In this document: positions 61,246 to 64,000 of the stretch, one piece after another
How positions within the stretch are numbered: position 1 is the first letter of the stretch
Layout: every line of letters starts with the position of its first letter
From: Simiduia litorea
GTDB lineage: Bacteria; Pseudomonadota; Gammaproteobacteria; Pseudomonadales; Cellvibrionaceae
Direction: 5' to 3'
Length of the DNA stretch: 64,000 nt
Assembly (NCBI RefSeq): GCF_042853465.1
Contig: NZ_AP031497.1
Span: forward strand, 3,472,001 to 3,536,000
The notes under the pieces: model-generated
The model's input: only the letters and a program-made list of their open reading frames with translations
What the model was told of the DNA's origin: nothing
The model's database searches: none
Translations under genes and position numbers: made by a program

Positions 61246-63834
61246 TTAAGGTTCATATTGTGGGCGTTGATCAAATCCAATGATGCCTTCTCGAAGCACC
61301 TGATCCAATCGCTGACCCAGTGTGCCCAGCCCTTTAAGCTGGAACTCTAAAAATACACCGCGATCCACCTCTAAATTAGAGGGACCCACGGTGGCAATAT
61401 CGCGACTATCGGTCCAGCGACGCGCCAAAAAGCGCATACGATAACAGCAGCTATCGTATTCTACGCCAGCAAAGGTATCCATTTCACGCCCGAGTGTGTG
61501 GTCGTAAAAGCTGCGCGCCAGTAAATTCCAGTCGCCCGTTAGCGGATAAACAATACCAATGTCTGTTTGATCAATCGTTGTGTCATAAAGTTCACCGGTA
61601 TTTGTGTCTACCGCGCTACCGTTGCGCTGGTAGCGATAGCCCAAGCTCAAAACTCGACCCTGTTCATCACCATAGCGCAGGCTAGTACTCGCCTGCGAGG
61701 GCTTGTAGTTGTCTTGGGAGTAAGCCATGTCAAAGCTATAACGCCAATTGGCACCTATCTGAGCGGCAATTTGCCCTGCGATCTCCGAGCGCGGCGAATC
61801 TTGGGGCAAACCATCCAGTGTCACCTGTCGATCGGCGAAATAAAAGATCTGCCCCAAACTCAGGCGCAACAGCTCGGCACCGGTTTGGGCCGACTGAAAA
61901 CGCGAGGTTAAACCCACCGATAGCTGATTGGCGTCGTCGATTCGGTCGCCGCCATTAAAGCGCGAGGCACGAAAGAGTTGATCGTAGCTGAAGGTGGTTT
62001 CCGAACTATCGAACTGCACACTTCTACCGGTGTCTGTAATGCCATAGAGATCGCTGTGATCAATTTCTGGGCTATTAAAATAAAACAAGCGAGGCTCAAA
62101 GGTTTGCACGTAGTCGCCGCCGAACAGTGCACCTTCGCGCTCGAAAAACAAACCGCTATCTAAGCTCACTTGCGCGCCCGTCAAGCTTGGTGCTGTGTTG
62201 GCACCAGCGCTTAAGCGCTCTGGGTCTAGGTCATATTGAAGATGCTTGGCCATCACCGCAGGCGTCAAGAAACCCCAAAGCCACTGGTTATCCCACGCAA
62301 CACGGTAATCCGCGCGCAAGCGATCGCCGACGATACGCTTATCAGTGGGGGTTGGGTCGGTTTCATCCCAGTAGTCATCGCTGTGGTCAAACACCGTGTA
62401 TTGGTTCAGCAAGCGCAGAGACCAGCCACCATCAAATTCGTAATTGCCATCGAGATCTACCCGTGGCAGCTGCCGATAGGGCTCGACGCCAGTGGCGCTA
62501 ATGTTTTGATGGGCCTCAGCTTTCACGCCTAACTGCCAATGCTCAAAGGCGTAGCCGGCACTCGCAGTTTGCAATAAATGGGTGCGCGAACTGGTTTCAA
62601 TAGAGCCGCTGTCGAACTCGCGTAGATAATCAATATCGCTGACTTCCGCATAGTCTATCTGCGTGCGCCAGGCCTGACCCGCACCGCCGGTTTGCTTAAC
62701 GCCATACATCCAGCGATCTTCGCCTTGGTATGGCGTGACGTCGCTTTGGTCGATTTCACCGGCATCGGCCTTATCCTGCAAATTTTGATTGTTACCGCCC
62801 TTGTCGTCGCCGAGGTAGGCACCCGCAATAGTGGTGCTAAAATAACGCGACAAATGGCGCGCCTCGCCTTCCATACTCAAACCACGATGCTCCAACCAAC
62901 GCGGTGCAAGGGTTAAATCATAATCTGGTGCCAGGTTAAAATAGATGGGCTGGGCATACTCGAGACCGTTGCGATCACTGTGCGCGAGGGTGGGGAAAAG
63001 CAAACCCGTCATGCGTTTATCGCTGGCTGGAAAGCGAAAATACGGAGCATAAAACACCGGCACATCAGATAACTCTAAGCGCATATGCTTGGCCGTGCCC
63101 TGGCCGGTGGCATTATCGATATTGATTTCAGCGCCACGCATCAGCCACGTATTATCCTCGGGTGCACACATCGTGAAGCTGCCATCTTCGAGCGTGTAGA
63201 TATCATCGCCGACACGGGCGCCACTCTGTTGGGTCAGGCTCGCAGCATGGCCGCGCATGTGCGCGTCGTGCAGTACAAATTGGGTATCCTCCATCCGAGT
63301 TTCACCCTTGCCTTCATCAACGCTTAGCTTTTCGGCGAACATCACCGCACCCGGTTGACGCAACACAACGTGTCCTTCGATGGTAGCGGTGCGGTTAGCC
63401 TGATCAAATACGGCTTTATCCGCGGTTAACAGTCGATAGCCCTGCACCACCTCTACATCGCCGGACAACTCAGCCTTCGACTCTTGCACCCACCGGCTCT
63501 CGGACGCCGAGGCCCGAACAGGCGCTGCATCTGGCCTCATGTTGGCTTCGGCGTCGGTGCGCTTTGGCTCAATGTAGGCGCCTTCGCAAGCTTGCTTACA
63601 GCGCGTCAATTGCTCGGCCGTTAACGCATCCCGCGGCACCCAGTCCAGCGTCTCTCTGCCGCGGCTATAGGCTTTGGCGCTGGCGCCGAACATGTCGCCC
63701 TTGGGGTCAGCCTCATAGGGCAGTTCATCGGCCAGAGCCATTGACGGCAAAGCCACGAGACTCGTTAAGCCAAGCTGCGCGGCGGTGATGGCGAGCCAAA
63801 GTACACTTTTTTTGTGGGAGGGCTTAAAGGGCAT
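61246..63834 (-). CDS. lptD: LPS-assembly protein LptD
   Basis: 862 residues with a signal peptide ending near MALADE. It is the outer-membrane barrel that places lipopolysaccharide on the cell surface. The N-terminal OstA-type domain (AELSGDVEVVQGYRLLTADK; TIEGHVVLRQPGA) is followed by a 26-strand-type barrel. Cysteines for the inter-domain disulfides are present: CKQAC and CAPED at the N-terminal side, and an adjacent CC pair (YDSCCYRMRF) near the C-terminus. First gene of its operon. Confidence 0.96.
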   Translation of the reverse strand: MPFKPSHKKSVLWLAITAAQLGLTSLVALPSMALADELPYEADPKGDMFGASAKAYSRGRETLDWVPRDALTAEQLTRCKQACEGAYIEPKRTDAEANMRPDAAPVRASASESRWVQESKAELSGDVEVVQGYRLLTADKAVFDQANRTATIEGHVVLRQPGAVMFAEKLSVDEGKGETRMEDTQFVLHDAHMRGHAASLTQQSGARVGDDIYTLEDGSFTMCAPEDNTWLMRGAEINIDNATGQGTAKHMRLELSDVPVFYAPYFRFPASDKRMTGLLFPTLAHSDRNGLEYAQPIYFNLAPDYDLTLAPRWLEHRGLSMEGEARHLSRYFSTTIAGAYLGDDKGGNNQNLQDKADAGEIDQSDVTPYQGEDRWMYGVKQTGGAGQAWRTQIDYAEVSDIDYLREFDSGSIETSSRTHLLQTASAGYAFEHWQLGVKAEAHQNISATGVEPYRQLPRVDLDGNYEFDGGWSLRLLNQYTVFDHSDDYWDETDPTPTDKRIVGDRLRADYRVAWDNQWLWGFLTPAVMAKHLQYDLDPERLSAGANTAPSLTGAQVSLDSGLFFEREGALFGGDYVQTFEPRLFYFNSPEIDHSDLYGITDTGRSVQFDSSETTFSYDQLFRASRFNGGDRIDDANQLSVGLTSRFQSAQTGAELLRLSLGQIFYFADRQVTLDGLPQDSPRSEIAGQIAAQIGANWRYSFDMAYSQDNYKPSQASTSLRYGDEQGRVLSLGYRYQRNGSAVDTNTGELYDTTIDQTDIGIVYPLTGDWNLLARSFYDHTLGREMDTFAGVEYDSCCYRMRFLARRWTDSRDIATVGPSNLEVDRGVFLEFQLKGLGTLGQRLDQVLREGIIGFDQRPQYEP

Positions 63835-64000
63835 GCTATCTCTATTAAATACGTCGGGTACAAGCCCTAAAGGCTCTTCACTAGGCCCGAGATTCTACTG
63901 CAAACAAGCCCTTCTGTGGAAAGAAAACACCCGCAGGCGCAAAGGTTGTTGTGAGTCAAGACTTTCGCCGCGACGCTTAATCTGGAATCATGGTCGTTTT
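63835..64000. other. lptD upstream region, no complete gene
   Basis: 166 bp between the lptD start and the window edge. In related bacteria a divergent gene begins here. A plus-strand ATG at 63990 might be such a start, but only a few codons are visible. No ribosome site, repeat or operator stands out. Confidence 0.4.

Overview
The window looks like a chromosomal segment of a polysaccharide-degrading marine gammaproteobacterium of the Cellvibrionales type (Simiduia, Saccharophagus or Teredinibacter relatives). This is inferred from gene order and protein character, not from a database search. The supporting blocks are prmA, zinc-ribbon/DUF3426 gene, dusB, fis, purH, purD; lptD, surA, pdxA, ksgA, apaG, apaH; coq7 near an osmC-like gene and a Vfr/CRP gene; and a large starch-degradation cluster with TonB-dependent receptors.

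Region 1 (about 0.6-13.7 kb) is a starch/maltodextrin utilisation locus. It holds a GH13 alpha-glucosidase, a GH13 lipoprotein amylase, an MFS sugar transporter, a 961-residue TonB-dependent receptor and a 1445-residue lipoprotein pullulanase. A second, secreted amylase lies at 23.8-25.8 kb. The three promoter regions of these enzymes each carry two copies of a palindrome centred on ATACGTAT, which has the even, CpG-centred form expected of LacI-family operators. A LacI-family gene lies at 32.4-33.5 kb and is the obvious candidate regulator. The likely flow is: surface pullulanase and amylases cut starch, the receptor imports maltodextrins, a periplasmic or cytoplasmic glucosidase finishes the job, and the MFS protein crosses the inner membrane.

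Region 2 (13.8-29.1 kb) is mostly housekeeping and solitary genes: class I fumarase, a small zinc-ribbon protein, a coiled-coil membrane protein, sodB, a DUF885 metallopeptidase, a GGDEF-EAL protein, a pilin-like protein, ubiX, a flavin-reductase-like protein and a second TonB receptor of unknown substrate.

Region 3 (29.1-32.4 kb) is an accessory island: A+T-rich, with a 97-bp tandem repeat, a long imperfect inverted repeat, three overlapping small membrane/zinc-ribbon genes, a suppressor-of-fused (SUFU) domain gene and a DUF6265-like gene. No integrase or transposase is visible.

Region 4 (33.6-49.4 kb) is core: prmA to purD, a Ycf46-like AAA ATPase, a decayed sensor-kinase pseudogene, coq7, a free-methionine sulfoxide reductase, a solute-binding-like protein, an OsmC-like protein, a Vfr-like regulator, a three-module lipoprotein and a receiver-histidine kinase. 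Upstream of that kinase gene is a strong candidate for an undescribed structured RNA (minus strand, about 49.51-49.85 kb) with a TTGACA-N16-TAGAAT promoter, nested hairpins, a valine-rich 18-codon ORF and a T8 terminator.

Region 5 (50.0-64.0 kb) has an HTH-receiver protein, the prkA-yeaH-spoVR stress operon, galE, and the apaH-apaG-ksgA-pdxA-surA-lptD block. Several convergent gene pairs overlap at their 3' ends.
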